Source: Actinernus sp. WN-2022 (lineage: Eukaryota > Cnidaria > Anthozoa > Actiniaria > Actinernidae). From it: DNA of 64,000 bases. Location: assembly GCA_030867875.1 (NCBI GenBank), contig JAOWCC010001501.1, positions 30,214,792 to 30,278,791 on the forward strand, read 5' to 3'. Below the pieces are notes generated by a model. It saw nothing but the letters and a program-made list of their open reading frames with translations, had not been told where the DNA came from and did not search any database. The translations under genes and the position numbers were made by a program. Numbering within the stretch: position 1 is the stretch's first letter; every line of letters starts with the position of its first letter. This document shows, piece by piece, positions 10,979 through 23,491 of the stretch.

Positions 10979-13207
10979 TCAAACGCTCACAGGATCACAG
11001 TTATCCTCATCAGGGGGTCTAATCTGATTACAATTATCGCAAACACTTCCAGTGGAAAGCGCGTCGCTTACTGGATCTTCACTACGAGGTTCAATAGGAA
11101 ATTCTTCTAGTTCATGTTTTTCAGTAGAATTGTTTTTAGTTGATTGTTGTTTAAGTTGACGAAGATAATAGTAACCAACAATAATGGAGCAGATAGAGTT
11201 CAAAACCGACAATGGTAACGCAATATACACAAGAATCGCTGTCACTGTGGTTTCTGTGGTTTCCTTGATAGCTTTAATATCTTCTTCTATCTTATGCAGT
11301 TTACGCGTGAGTTGACCATCTAAAATATTATACGTTCTATCAAGAGCGTTCAGAGTCTTCTTATCTAACTTAAGAGGAGGTGGAATTTTGAGAGAATCAT
11401 AATGAAGATTAAGTATGGATTTATCCATACCTTCCGTCCAAGATATGCATTGGATTTGACCTGGTGTCAGTATCGGAATATGTAGTTCAAGTCGCTGCGG
11501 ACATGTGCCAATACCCGTTTCTTGGTTACAAAGAGAAATACTACAGGGAAATGATAGATTATTAAAGGTGACAAATGGAAAAGTGTAGTGGTTCCATTAT
11601 TTAAGGAAATTTCGCTATCTTTTGTAGAAAGATAATACCGTCCTCCAAGGTGAATTAATGGCTGTAATTTGGTGCAATCGTCATCAATTTGATGTGATCT
11701 AGCAAATGGAATCTTAGTGTCTGGATTCCACGGCAATCCAAGCCAACTAACATCATGCACTTGTTGTAATACATTTGGGGGACACAAAATATTAATTCCA
11801 TCTTGAAAACACTTTGCCAATGCATCAACTCTAAGGACTGACCGTGAATTTTGGCAAGTTATTAACGCTAAGTCATCTCTAGAGATGGGTCCTGCATGTA
11901 ACATTTCCCTGATATGTTATACTTCAATGGTTGTAAATGTTCTAAGGTGCAAATGGAATCCATTTCACTGAGTTCCGGCACTGAAATTAATATGTTAAGT
12001 TTTAATCGCTTGTGATTATAGTTAAAATACACCATTGGATTAACTAAAAGTGAAAAAACCAGCATTCAATGACTGTACAGTTAGTTTCATCGAAGGAACG
12101 CTATTAAGCTTTCTGGATATTTCTGTTGTTAAAAACCGTGGAAGTTGAGAATATCCAAGCAGTTTTGACTTTGTAATATGGTAGATTTGTCTAGTTAGCT
12201 CATCGATCCGCTTCCATTAATCTTAAAATTGAAGAGAATATGCGGTATTGTTCAGCTGAGAACTTAGAAACGAAATCCAAAAGAGTATTGGAACGGCAAG
12301 TCTGTTTGATGGAGTATGCATGACTTCAATGCCTAGTCTTCCACGAACTTAAGGCGTAATCTACACTTTTTACGTTATCAGCCAATGTGTTCAATCTAGA
12401 ATTAATTGCATCAGTTGCTTTGACCAAATACACTGTTTTCCCGTTAACAGTCTGGATCAGACCTTGCATATCTTTCATGCCGTCTAGAATATCGGACAAT
12501 GTTTCTTTAAGATGAGAAATGTGGTTCGGTTCACAATTATGTCCTGTGGCTTCATAGAGCCAGCGAAATATACCTAGCCCTCTGGCATGGCACATCCAAT
12601 TCGATCTTCGATTCCTAGATCGAGGACGCAGCCAACTTCTTTCCTGCGGGGATATCCGTATACATCTATTTAAAGCTCATTGTTTACATTCTGTCACTGA
12701 AGATCTATAACTTCGTGGGCAATATATTTTTGATTTTATCCCAGTTTCGAAATAGTAATAGCGCTTTAGATAGGAATCACATTCAACCAAATTTGTTATT
12801 CCTTGTAATGATCCCAACTTTCGAATAAAACGCTGAAGACCATGTACTGAAGACAGAATTTTGTCAAGAAAAGCTTTTTGTGCTGGATCACAATTAAGGT
12901 CAATCTCTGGAAGTGGTGTTAATTCAATAAGCGGTATATTAATCTGCAAATTAACCAACTTAGTATCCTTAAAGAAAATCAATGCCTTAGGATTCCTAGC
13001 AATCATCATAGCTTCGGGATAAAAGCGGATCTGTTCATTAACAGCATCTAATCTCTCTGCTGGGATTTCACTAGGCCAGTTTGAGAAAATAAGGATTAGT
13101 GTCAACAAAAAAAACGAACTAAAGACTCTAGCGCGTTTGTGGTTTTTCACTTTGGCAACGCCCACTTTTTTTTTCTTGGGTGTTACGATAGTTTGGTTTG
13201 TACTCAC
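10979..13207 (-). pseudogene. Env-like region of Gypsy-type LTR retrotransposon (decayed)
   Basis: Several minus-strand ORFs follow the pol/chromodomain remnant. The region at 13,207-12,677 begins with a basic stretch and then a hydrophobic signal-peptide-like segment. A TGA closes it at 12,677, and the same frame continues through a basic RNRRS-type site, a candidate furin-like cleavage site, into 12,595-12,326. Later parts lie in other frames (12,065-11,868, 11,904-11,467, 11,428-10,979). The last part has a coiled coil and a membrane anchor (VYIALPLSVLNSICSIIVGY) followed by a cytoplasmic tail. This order (signal, cleavage site, coil, anchor) is that of a retroviral or errantivirus-like envelope. 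With at least one stop and several frameshifts it is not functional. Confidence 0.6.
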
Positions 13208-14057
13208 TTCTTGTGTCTGTTTCTTCTGTCCAATTCTTAATGCTGCTATTCGTAGCGGCTCAGTCTGGCTCTTCTTGGCTCGATTCTGGAGAAATGCTTC
13301 AAGAAGGCTCTTATCTAGAATATTCTCCTCAGGCTTGCATGTATTATGGGGCGAATCGTATCATTCCCATTTAATCAAGTATTCCTGTTTATTCCCTTTC
13401 TTTCGAGACTTTAGTATTTCCTCAACTTCAAATACATCAGGCTCATCAAGAATTCCTGGGGTTCCATCTTCTTCAGTAGCTACTACTGGAGGTTCTTCGT
13501 CTGAAGGATCAACAGGAACATTGTCTATCTCACTATCTTCTACTTTTTCGAAACTCTCATCCGAAATCTCTAGATCACGCATATCTTCTCCCTGGTCATC
13601 GTCCGGTGGTAGGATTGGCCTATCATTCGGATCATAATAGGGCTTAAGTCTGCTTATGTGAGCAGTAGGGCTCTTGCGGTTATCCTGTACACCTCGTAAC
13701 AAGACATGGGCAGGCGACAGACACTTAACAATGCGGTAGGGACCATGCCAATTATGCATTAGCTTCTTAGATAAACCTTTCCTGTCCTAGGAGTATAGAC
13801 CCAAACTTTCTGACCTAACTCGTACTTGAGTGGTCCGCTGCTCTTTTCATGGTAATCCGGCTTTCATGCGCTGTTGTGCTCGTTGGATGTTGGGATTCTT
13901 CTATTTGTTCCACAATTCTAGCTCGGTGCTCCGCTATGGAGGTGGAAGTGTCGGCACGTGAGAGCAAGTTAACATCCATAGGCAAGCGCGGATCACGCCC
14001 ATATAACAGAAAGAAAGGGGATTCTCCTGTGACTTCCGATGGAGAGACGTGGTATGC
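13208..14057 (-). pseudogene. Gypsy pol C-terminus with chromodomain (truncated, frameshifted)
   Basis: The minus strand at 14,087-13,815 encodes the integrase C-terminal motif TGESPFFLLYGRDPRLP, diagnostic of Metaviridae (Gypsy). After a frame change comes KVWVYTPR, then 13,759 onward HNWHGPYRIV (the GPY/F module) and, after an acidic linker, a chromodomain (FEVEEILKSR, YLIKWE) whose next codon is TGA. The reading continues in frame past that stop (HNTCKPEENIL) into the env-like region. The element lacks everything upstream of the integrase end, because it is cut at about 14,058 where the inverted-repeat element begins. Known role: integration, with the chromodomain guiding target choice. 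Confidence 0.75.
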
Positions 14058-17000
14058 AAACCGGGCTGAAGTTAGCTGCCAATTCAAATCGAATTGTTGC
14101 CAATTCGGCTTTTAGAAGTTAGCTGCCAATTCAAATGTTTCAAACGCGGAAACTGGCTCTTGATATGCGATGGCATAGGTATCCATTAACTAGCTCACTG
14201 CCAAAAGTGCGCACTTGTTCTTCAAAACAACACCCATTTAGGTCAACAAAAACATATCAGATGTCTCATGTCCTCTCTAAAACACAGTACCAAAAATTAA
14301 AACTTGAATAACTCCTTCTAAACAAACACCATGATCAAGATCTTTTGCAGGATGGAAGACCTTCGGTCATAGACCCCAGACCAGAGTAAATGAGAGTCAT
14401 TCCTGTCGCGCCTTCGTATTTAAGGGGGGTAGGGTAAAAACCTAGTTTGCCTTATCCTAGTTTGCCTTATCCTTTTAAAATATCATACAGATAATATACA
14501 CGTGGCCCTCGACATAAAGAAAATAAATAAATAGATAATTAATAACAGTGGCAACTTCTTGTGAAATGTGTCTTGTTTGTTCAGCCGGGCAGCAAAATCC
14601 GCTCGTTTGCTCACCCAAAACACATCAGCATCAATGTTTCCGCAACAATGTTTTCTTGTTTGCGAATGTCTTAACAACAAATTTTCGTGCAGCATTCTTG
14701 CGCGTAAAGTCAACATTGTGTAACATGTCGCGCTCGGCGCAATCTGCGTTAAGGCAACATTGTTGGGATTACTTCGAGTGACACCCTAGCCGTTAACGTT
14801 TCACACCACGTCGTCCCAGAAACCTGTTCGCTACGCACACGGAAACGATACTAAACCAGCCAACAAATACCAGCCCGCTCACCCAATTTTATTATTTAAC
14901 GAGGGTCTAGGTGCCTACGTGCTAGCTATGTTGCGCTAAAATCGTCCCGTGTAACATACCTGATGCCGCATCAATGTTTCGCTAAACGTTGTGTCAATTG
15001 CATTGAAAATCGTCGCGAAATTCCCTCATGCAACATCACCTTTACTTTTTCGCTTTTGCAAAAGCGCATGAGCTAATTGTTATTTTTATCTTGTTCAATT
15101 TTGAATTAATTCACACCAGTGTGCACTTCAAAGAGTTGAAATTTCGTTCGCTGTACGGAGTTCACCCAGTTATAAATGCTCTTTGGCAAACCTACTTATG
15201 CGCAGTTATCCGAAACTAACTTCGAAAGAGTATGATTTAAAAACCTACATATTTGTATACAAAGTACTGTGGTAGCTTAGAAACATGCTCTATGTATTTG
15301 TTACATAACATATACAACGAATTTCTTATAATTATTTTAGAAAATAATAATAACGGTGTGAGCGTCCGAGAGAAAAACAACGGATAGATCATGATCAGAT
15401 CAGATAATTTCGACGTATCTTTTATAACCTCTTGTATTGAAAAGGTAAAACTTGATAAGAAAAAAATGAACTTTGTCCTTAGACATTTGCTATATTGCTC
15501 AATCCGTTTTTAACATACGGCGTTTCAAAAGCTGGAGGACTTAGCTTTTTACGAACCATTCTTGTACGTCTATGAAGTTCAGATCAATCCGGGCTCCGCG
15601 ACATTATAAATGAAACTTTTCAAGTGTTAATGCGTTTATACACTTGTGAATGCCGTCGCAGGTTTTGCAATAACACTGTAATAGTTCAACAAAGCCACAA
15701 ATTGCATACCCATAGAGGACGTTAAATACAGTCATACACGCTTTGGTTTATATATTTTAATTCTACCGTATATATACTTTAGCCTTTAGTTTACGAAGGC
15801 GTTTCCATTCCACTACAGGAACAACATTTCAAGTATTTGAGATCATATCCTGCGCACCCTTTCAATTGAGCATATTCCATACACTTGCTGCACGTAATTC
15901 TCTTATCGCTCTTATCTTACTGCATAGATCACGTTCAACACAATATATCATGCAGGGACAACAGACACGATCAACCTATTGACTTCAGTTCATGAATTTA
16001 TACACTTGTCTTGAGAACATTAACTGACTCTGGAAGTTTATGTTGTCATAGTATATCATTGACAAATGCTACATTCATCCTCGAACCCAGGCATTTCACA
16101 TTAATTGCATTACCCTAAATAGAGTTTACACGTTTTCGGCAAGGAAGTCCCTTACCGGACCTGCACCGCCCTCACAAAAACGAGTTCACATCACGGAGTT
16201 CACTTTAATATGCCAAAGCTTTGAGGAATGTTACCTGACTCAGGTTGAAAAGTCAGGTTGTCAAGTCTATATCAATAAAGGAAGCAAGAGAAAGGAACAT
16301 AAGAGTGACAGGAGGGGTCAAATTCATATATTTAACACGGCCACGAACGCAGGACCTATTATTACAGATGACAAAGTATTTATTGACAAGGCACTTATCT
16401 CCCATCTCAGCCGATTACTTGTTCGCGTCCTTTTACAATCACGTCCTATGTCAAACACAAACCGTAACATGACCTCATATGGGATAGACGGGGTGAATGA
16501 GTATATGAGGTCACGCTAATAAAGCCGGGCAAGCTAGGCTGCTAGGGCCAGGCCAAGTTGGATAAAATTCCAAATTCAGTTATACTAATATCAAAACACG
16601 CTGGAACTACTGTCAATACTTCTCTAAAAGGTGCAGGGTTTTGACATTCAACATTCATGCATGGATGTTGGGTTAATCATTTGCAGCAGTTTGCTTAATG
16701 CCCCGCGATGTATAGTGATAACCTTACTTTTACAAACACGAATACGTTCACATATCTTCCGTACTAATAAAGGGATAGACGTTGTATAACTGCAATCTTT
16801 ATTAAATGCAACCTTAAATAGTCATTCAACCGTAAGTTGAGATACAATGTGGTTTTGTGTGTGTGTTATTAAGAGAACGTGGTAGGAGCAAGCTAAGGGT
16901 GCTTACCATTTATATATATTGGAAAACATTAACACATGCATGGTACGCGTCATTTCGTTCTGAGGTATATATATACACTTTCCCCGCTCTTTTCGGTCGT

Positions 17001-18693
17001 TCCGTTGCACGCGCGTATCATTGTTATGTTTGAAATTTATGTTATTTATCCGTCTATTTGTTTTCTTAAATTTTCAACCAGATCGTTTGATGTTAAATAG
17101 TAAGCAGCCAAGGTCTTTGGTATTCAAACACACGCCACCCTCCAATTTCATGACCACGACTTTTATTGTCGCAACAAGTAGATAGAACAACATTAGGCCG
17201 CTAGGGATGCAAACAGCCATTTCTTACCCTACCCCCATCCTATCAGAAGTCTCTATGCTAACGATTATTTCTTTGGGAGCGAAATATCTTTGCTTTGATG
17301 TTTGTTTTGAAAGAGTTATTCACGGCGTTTGAAGTTCTAAATATGCTTAGAATATTGCAAAATATGTGTTTACCCCACCCCAGTCAAATCAGAAGTTGCC
17401 ACTATAATATTAGCATAAGGCAAACTAGGGTTTTACCATACCCCCTCAAATAACAAGGCGCAACAGGAGTGACTCTCATTTACTCTAGTCTGAGTTCTAT
17501 GGCTAAAGGTCTTCTAACCTTCAAAAGATCTTGATCAGGGTGTTTGTTTAGAAAGAGTTATTCAAGTTTGAAAACGTAAATATGACTAGGATAAGGCACA
17601 CTAGGTTTGTACCCCAACCCCCTTAAATACGAAGGCGCGACAGGAGTGACTCTCATTTACTCTGGTCTGGGGTCTATGCCCGAAGGTCTTCAAACCTGCA
17701 AACGATCTTGATCAGGGTGTTTCTTTAGAAAGAGTTACTCAAGTTTGAAAACGTAAATATGACCAGGATAAGGCAAACTAGGTTTTTACCCTACCCCCTT
17801 AAATACGAAGGCGCGACAGGAGTGACTCTCATTTACTCTGGTCTGGGGTCTATGCCCGAAGGTCTTCCATCCTGCAAACGATCTTGATCAGGATGTTTGT
17901 TTAGAAAGAGTTATTCAAGTTTGAAAACGTAAATATGACCAGGATAAGGCAAACTAGGTTTTTACCCTACCCCCCTTAAATACGAAGGCGCGACAGGAGT
18001 CACTCTCGTTTACTCTGGTCTGGGGTCTATGACAGAAGGTCTTCAATCCTGCGAAAGAGCTTGATCAGGGTGTTTGTTTAGAAAGAGTTATTCAAGTTTG
18101 AAAACGATGATATGACTAGGATAAGGGAAACTAGGTTTTCCCCCACCCCCTTTAAATACGAAGGCGTGACAGGAGTGACTCTTATTTACTCTTGTCTGGG
18201 GTCTATGCCCGAAGGTCTTCAATCCTGCAAGAGAGCTTGATCAGGGTATTTGTTTAGAAAGAGTTATTCAAGTTTGAAAACGTAAATATGATGAGGAGAA
18301 GGCAAACTAGGTTTTTACCCTACCCCCCTTAAATACGAAGGCGCGACAGGAATGACTCTCATTTACTCTGGTCTGGGGTCTATGACCGAAGGTCTTCCAT
18401 CCTGCAAAAGATCTTGATCATGGTGTTTGTTTAGAAGGAGTTATTCAAGTTTTAATTTTTGGTACTGTGTTTTAGAGAGGACATGAGACATCTGATGTTT
18501 TTGTTGACCTAAATGGGTGTTGTTTTGAAGAACAAGTGTGCACTTTTGGCTGTGAGCTAGTTAATGGGTACCTATGCTATCGCATATCAAGAGCCAGTTT
18601 CCGCGTTTGAAATTTCGAATTGGCAGCTAACTTCTAAAAGCCGAATTGGCAGCTGCCAATTCGATTTGAATTGGCAGCTAACTTCAGCCCGGT
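14058..18693. mobile_element. Fold-back element with about 410-bp inverted ends
   Basis: Bases 14,058-14,475 and 18,285-18,693 are inverted copies. The outer ends read ACCGGGCTGAAGTTAGCTGC, the GAATTGGCAGC words repeat just inside, and the inner part carries the GCGCGACAGG repeat. The left end abuts the truncated Gypsy pol, so it probably came in later or mediated that deletion. The 14,480-17,390 interior is AT-rich without a recognisable gene (only ORFs under 80 codons). A small palindrome (TGACCTCATAT / ATATGAGGTCA) lies near 16,470-16,515. No clear target duplication. Confidence 0.55.
17395..18460. repeat. About 176-bp tandem repeat, six copies
   Basis: A unit containing AAGGCGCGACAGGAGTGACT and ACTCTGGTCTGGGGTCTATG recurs about every 176 bp (near 17,453, 17,631, 17,807, 17,983, 18,158 and 18,333). 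One inverted copy is in the left arm of the fold-back element (14,320-14,475), so the array expanded at only one end. Non-coding. Confidence 0.85.
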
Positions 18694-18814
18694 GCTGAGA
18701 ACATATAGTTTGCTGAGAACTAGTTTGTCATATTGCTGTTTCCTATAAACAGATAAACCTAGCGATGTTTAGTATGCCTTTCACTTTACTGCTAATTTTA
18801 TTTTCAAGACACTA

Positions 18815-18975
18815 AACCACAGTACTTTGTTTGTGTCTCAAACAGCGACGGGGGCGCGTGAAGTTTGGTTCTGTTATCGTCACTGTAAAGCTGCAGATCA
18901 GTCAGTTTCAATACGTTTTTTCAGTCTCTAGTAAATTCTTATCACTCGCGATTTGATGTTAGTCATTTCTAGGGT
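18815..18975. repeat. Inverted repeat partner of 22,870-23,115
   Basis: The stretch around CAAACAGCGACGGGGGCGCG and TTTGGTTCTGTTATCG is repeated in inverse orientation at about 22,870-23,115, on the far side of the Harbinger-like element. This suggests an older inverted-repeat element into which that element inserted. Confidence 0.55.
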
Positions 18976-19204
18976 ATTTTCCCAGGTTCGGCTTTCAGGT
19001 TGTGCTGTTATCTGGGCTACAGGAATAATTCAGCGGAGAAATCACTATAAAGCTTAGGTAATCAGTTATGTAAATTCTAAGTTTTTTTATAGTGAAACAC
19101 GAATGAGACTTAAGGTGAAGTAATACGGGCAACAATTTCTTGCAACTTGTCGCGCAACATTGTTGCGTTGCGAGTTGCAGCGCGATGTTGCTCGTATTAC
19201 CACC

Positions 19205-19309
19205 CAACAAATTTCCGTGTTGCAAGTTGCAGCAACATGTTGCAGAAAGTAGAAGTGACTTGTACTTTCTGCAACATGTTGCTGCAACTTGCAACACGGA
19301 AATTTGTTG
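19205..19309. repeat. Perfect 47-bp-arm palindrome
   Basis: Arms at 19,205-19,251 and 19,263-19,309 are exact inverse copies around an 11-base loop, rich in GTTGC/GCAAC words. It sits just inside the left end of the Harbinger-like element and is probably a nested MITE. ORFs here on both strands are by-products of the symmetry. Confidence 0.85.
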
Positions 19310-19989
19310 CGTGGCAAGTTGCACGCGCGGTTCACTCACCGCCCCATGAGGAGCTTTACTCGAGTTAGGATTTTGGCTCCCCACTGCTAAGGGACATACA
19401 GTGTCCCTTAGAACAATAGGAGCTGTAATCTGAAACACTGGTATATGGTTTTATAGGAATGTTGTAATTGGAAAAGCTGTCACCAGTCGAGAGCGCTAAG
19501 TAATTAAAATCTATCAACACGATACTTAATCTTCTGTTACTTTAATTATTTAATGACCAGAACTACACATAAATTAGTTTCCATGTACGAGCGCACTGGA
19601 ATACTTGAAAGTCGAATTGTTTCGGGCTCTCGCGGGGTGAGGATAACCTGACCCAAAATATAAAACCTGCTGTGAAAGGTTAAGGAAGTGTATGGGGAGT
19701 TTGCCAGACACAAAAAATAAAATGTTTGTGGGGATAGGAAATAGTATTAGAGATTCATACGATTTTTTATGGAATTCGAGCGAATTTTAAAGCGTTTAGA
19801 ACTTATTTTGCCGATACTCTGCCGGCGGGATGGAAACTCATCGGAAAACCCGAGAACCCTATAAACAATTCAGTCCCATTTCGCCAAGTCAACTCGACCA
19901 AATCTTACTGTACCACTATAATGCTTTTAAAGTGTCTATTTAGATTAATAAAAAAGCTTACCTGGGTTCTGGGGAGAACTGTCCGCCGG

Positions 19990-20525
19990 CTGTAGCAATA
20001 ACTTGCAGCGGTTGCAAAACCGAGCTGCCCGTATCATTCTCAGGCGTGATTATCGTAAAATACACAAATGTGTTCTTGTTTTTAAATGTTTACATAACCA
20101 AGTTCCACCATACTTAGGTAATTATTTCACTAGAAATTCCGGCTTTCATACTTACAATACAAGAAGAAAAGCTGACCTCCATCTACCTACACCGAAACTT
20201 AGCCTTGTAAAATTAAACGTACGTTTAGATTTTCTAGATCAATACTTTTTAACTCACTTCCTGTTAATATTAAACATACTGAATCACTTTCTTCTTTCAA
20301 AATTTCTGTTAAAGCCCACTTTCATTAGTACTTATAGTAACTATGATATTGTATGTGTGTTATATATGTATCGAGATGTATATGCTATAAATAAAATCAT
20401 AGTTTTAGGATATTAACATTGTACATAGTTTTTAGGATATTTGTATTGTATGTAGATTTTATTGATATAGCTAGGGCCCCTTTGGACACCAGCCACGTTG
20501 ATGAATGGGCCACCCTGTTAAAATA
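19990..20525 (+). mobile_element. LINE 3' fragment (non-LTR reverse transcriptase C-terminus)
   Basis: The frame at 20,003-20,416 encodes LQNRAARIILRRDYR followed by KCVLVFKCLHNQVPPYL and NTRRKADLHLPTPKLSL. This is the conserved C-terminal end of metazoan LINE reverse transcriptases, past the polymerase palm. The usual residues between the two motifs are missing (internal deletion) and the upstream palm is absent, so it is a dead 5'-truncated copy. The tail near 20,470-20,525 (GGGCCCCTTTGGACACCAGC onward) looks like the element's 3' end. Confidence 0.7.
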
Positions 20526-20699
20526 AAGTTCAGATTAGCTTTATCCTTTATGTTAAGACTTTAAACACTAACGTTGGCATCAATACGACTTAACAGGAAC
20601 CAATTAAGAAGTACAATTAACATTTTTGAATTGTTGACCAGAACTACACAGTTTATATATACAAGCAGACTGGAATACCAGCCAGAGAGCCCTAACAAT

Positions 20700-21570
20700 A
20701 AAGAGGGGGAAAGCTAATTTCTGCCCAGGTTTAGCTGTGGAATTCAGGTAACGGATTACCCATGAAAACAACAGACATAAACAGGAAGTAAGGGGGGAAG
20801 CTAATTTCTGCCCAGGTTCAGCTGTGGAATTCAGGTAACGGATTACCCATGAAAACAACAGACATAAACAGGCAGTAAGGGGGGAAGCTAATTTCTGCCC
20901 ATGTTCAGCTGTGGAATTCAGGTAACGGATTACCCATGAAAACAACAGACATAAACAGGCAGTAAGGGGGGTCTAATTTCTGCCCATGTTCAGCTGTGGA
21001 ATTCAGGTAACGGATTACCCATGAAAACAACAGACATAAACAGGCAGTAAGGGGGGTCTAATTTCTGCCCAGGTTCAGCTGTGGAATTCAGGTAACGGAT
21101 TACCCATGAAAACAACAGACATAAACAGGCAGTATAAGGGGGGTCTAATTTCTGCCCATGTTCAGCTGTGGAATTCAGGTAACGGATTACCCATGAAAAC
21201 AACAGACATAAACAGGCAGTAGGAGGTGTCTAATTTCTGCCCATGTTCAGCTGTGGAATTCAGGTAACGGATTACCCATGAAAACAACAGACATAAACAG
21301 GCAGTAAGGGGGGTCTAATTTCTGCCCATGTTCAGCTGTGGAATTCAGGTAACGGATTACCCATGAAAACAACAGACATAAACAGGCAGTAAGGGGGGTC
21401 TAATTTCTGCCCAGGTTCAGCTATGGAATTCAGGTAACGGATTACCCATGAAAACAACAGACATAAACAGGCAGTATAAGGGGGGTCTAATTTCTGCCCA
21501 TGTTCAGCTGTGGAATTCAGGTAACGGATTACCCATGAAAACAACAGACATAAACAGGCAGCAAGAGGGG
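20700..21570. repeat. About 86-bp minisatellite, ten copies
   Basis: A unit with CTAATTTCTGCCCATGTTCA, AGGTAACGGATTACCCATGA and AAACAACAGACATAAACAGG repeats about every 86 bp. Copies differ mainly in a CATG/CAGG variant and in the length of the G run. Minus-strand ORFs repeating LFSWVIRYLNSTAE are translations of this array. I found no start or splice context that makes them a gene. Confidence 0.9.
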
Positions 21571-21589
21571 CTCTTGCTTGGTTTGCCTG

Positions 21590-22570
21590 TTTATTCTTAA
21601 GATTTATCCCCACTTTCAAATTAACTTCTAATCTAGCATAAGCTGCTTGCGAAGTAGTTGTTTCCCCTTGTATTTCCATGTTAGATTCCAACATTACAGC
21701 TTCCTGAACCATCACCTGACATATCTAACATGGCTATATCTGTTCGGTAGAAAATGTAGGCCCTGCATTCTACAACAGCAATATATAAAAACACAAATAC
21801 ACAAAATATAGATACACATGCAGTAACAATATACTAAAATAATATATATATGCATGACAGTACAAATTAAACAGATTAAGCAAATTCGCATGATCGACGA
21901 TAAAATGATAATCCCGCGCGAATAGTTTATTCAACAGGCCAGTTTTAAATCATTAAGTAATCAATTAATAAATAACTTTAAACAAAATAAATTGTAACAC
22001 AGTCGCAGCGATAGGTACGTTCGTTTCCTTTACCTTCTTCCATTTAAAACAACAGCTCGTTTCCTAATACTTGAATGCGATGAGTCTTCAGGGTTACCTA
22101 AAGTTGTCGCTGATTCACCGATCACAGCAGAACGCGTAAGGTCGAAGGATTTCATCGCGTCAATTACTTGCTTGAACTCTAATGAGACCAAAAATCCTTG
22201 ATATGATCCCAACAAGACTGGTGCTGCTTTAGCAGCCCACAACAGAGTCCAAACAGATTAATGGCGTACATACATACCTCTTCTTCGGCGTTTCTTCTTT
22301 CCGGCCAGAAACATTAGAATTGAGCGCATTCACCATTTTCCCGCCACAAATCTGATACTTTTACTTGGCAAATCTCGTCCGAGAACCGGTCAAAAGCCTT
22401 GTTCTTGACAATTTTTCTCCCTTTACAATCACAATGCCTACCACTTCTGAAGTTTGTCAAGTAAAGCTCCAAAAACCCTGTTTTAAGTGGAAAGCGTCCT
22501 CCATGATCGCGTGGGAACATCCTTGAAGTTTGAGCGTCGACGGCAAGAATATAATTTCTGCTCTCCACAG
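21590..22570 (-). other. Possible exon fragments, unrecognised
   Basis: Minus-strand open stretches at 22,568-22,314, 22,242-22,030 and the non-repeat part of 21,715-21,570 have less simple composition than their surroundings (for example VLLGSYQGFLVSLEFKQ). They could be exons of a gene inside the Harbinger-like element. I recognise no domain and cannot join them with confident splice sites. Confidence 0.2.
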
Positions 22571-22796
22571 GAATTATACCTGCATAATCTTCGAAAGTGT
22601 TTATGTTATATTAAATAAAGTGGTGACAACACTGAAACCACAAAATGTCAAAATCGTAATTCGATTTTGATGGCGTCATAGGCTTCACGCTGAGAAATCC
22701 GAAGTCGGGTTAAGCTCCTCATCGCGCTGCAACTCGCAACCCAACATTGTTGCGCGATAAGTTGCAAGAAATGTTGCCCGTATTACTTCACCTTTA

Positions 22797-23136
22797 TGTG
22801 TCCCGGCAATAGATTTTCCGGCGAATCTACATTCTAAAATACAATGTAATTGCTATAAAATTAAATCGCTCTGTTGTCTAACGTGAAATCGTGAGTGATA
22901 TTTGCAACTGTGAAAACATGCTTAAATATAAAAAAAGCATAACCGGTAACTGAAATTATGAAATCGGTAACCGGTAACCGGTAACCAACTTCCAACTGGT
23001 ACTGGAAAAAGGTATTGAAACTGACTGATCTGCTGAGTGAGCTTTACAGTACCAGTGCCGTGGCGATAACAGAACCAAACTTCGCGCGCCCCCGTCGCTG
23101 TTTGAGACACAAACAACTGTGCATGAAATAATATTG
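22797..23136. other. Non-coding; right arm of outer inverted repeat
   Basis: Contains the inverse copy of 18,815-18,975 and a short tandem run of GGTAACC at about 22,966-22,987. No gene is visible. Confidence 0.5.
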
Positions 23137-23254
23137 AGTAGTAGGGAAAGGCCGATTCTGGCGCAGTTTTCTGGCGCATTGACACTTTCTGGCGCAGCGC
23201 CAGTAATTGTCAATTCCCAGTCAACTTCGCCAGAATATGCCTTTCCCGACTACT
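23137..23254. mobile_element. Short MITE (AGTAGTAGGGAAAGGC ends)
   Basis: Inverted ends AGTAGTAGGGAAAGGC and GCCTTTCCCGACTACT, with inner TTCTGGCG / CGCCAGAA. About 118 bp, no coding. It is the last repeat before the viral genes begin. Confidence 0.65.
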
Positions 23255-23491
23255 GTTAATTTATTCAGCCTGTCTGATACTTAATGAAATTGTTATATAG
23301 TTGATCCAATAACCGGTTTAAAGTGGATTCAGGAATGCAGTTAAAAGTGGATTCTAGGAAACCGGTTTAGAATGGAATTCCAGGAATTCGATCACGTGAT
23401 CACCTCGTGAAATTGACCACGCCCTAATTGACCGCGACCTTGACCTTGACCTTGATATTATTTTAATATACTCAAACTATATAAGTAGGTG
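23255..23491 (+). promoter_or_regulatory. Leader of the first viral gene; possible viral left end
   Basis: Holds a duplicated AACCGGTTTA word, a GATCACGTGATC palindrome, a GACCTTGACCTTGACCTTGA run and, 11 bases before the ATG at 23,492, the TATA-like word CTATATAAG. The left border of the integrated virus probably lies here, but its terminal repeat partner would be outside the window. Confidence 0.4.

Larger units (their letters stand above)
19113..22793. mobile_element. PIF/Harbinger-like DNA element with TTA target duplication
   Basis: The termini are inverted copies over about 75 bp, starting AGGTGAAGTAATACGGGCAA and continuing into GCAACTTGTCGCGCAACA. Directly outside both ends is TTA (19,110-19,112 and 22,794-22,796). 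A 3-bp TTA/TAA duplication is the hallmark of the PIF/Harbinger superfamily; I assign it on that basis. The 3.7-kb interior holds a second perfect palindrome, a LINE fragment and an 86-bp minisatellite. No Harbinger transposase was recognised, so this copy is probably non-autonomous. Confidence 0.7.

Noticed and set aside
19087..19438. Overlapping Cys-rich ORFs on both strands
   Set aside because: Produced by the GTTGC/GCAAC palindrome in the Harbinger-like left end.
20604..21715. Minus-strand repeat protein (FSWVIRYLNSTAE units)
   Set aside because: Exactly follows the 86-bp minisatellite; breaks wherever the G run changes length.
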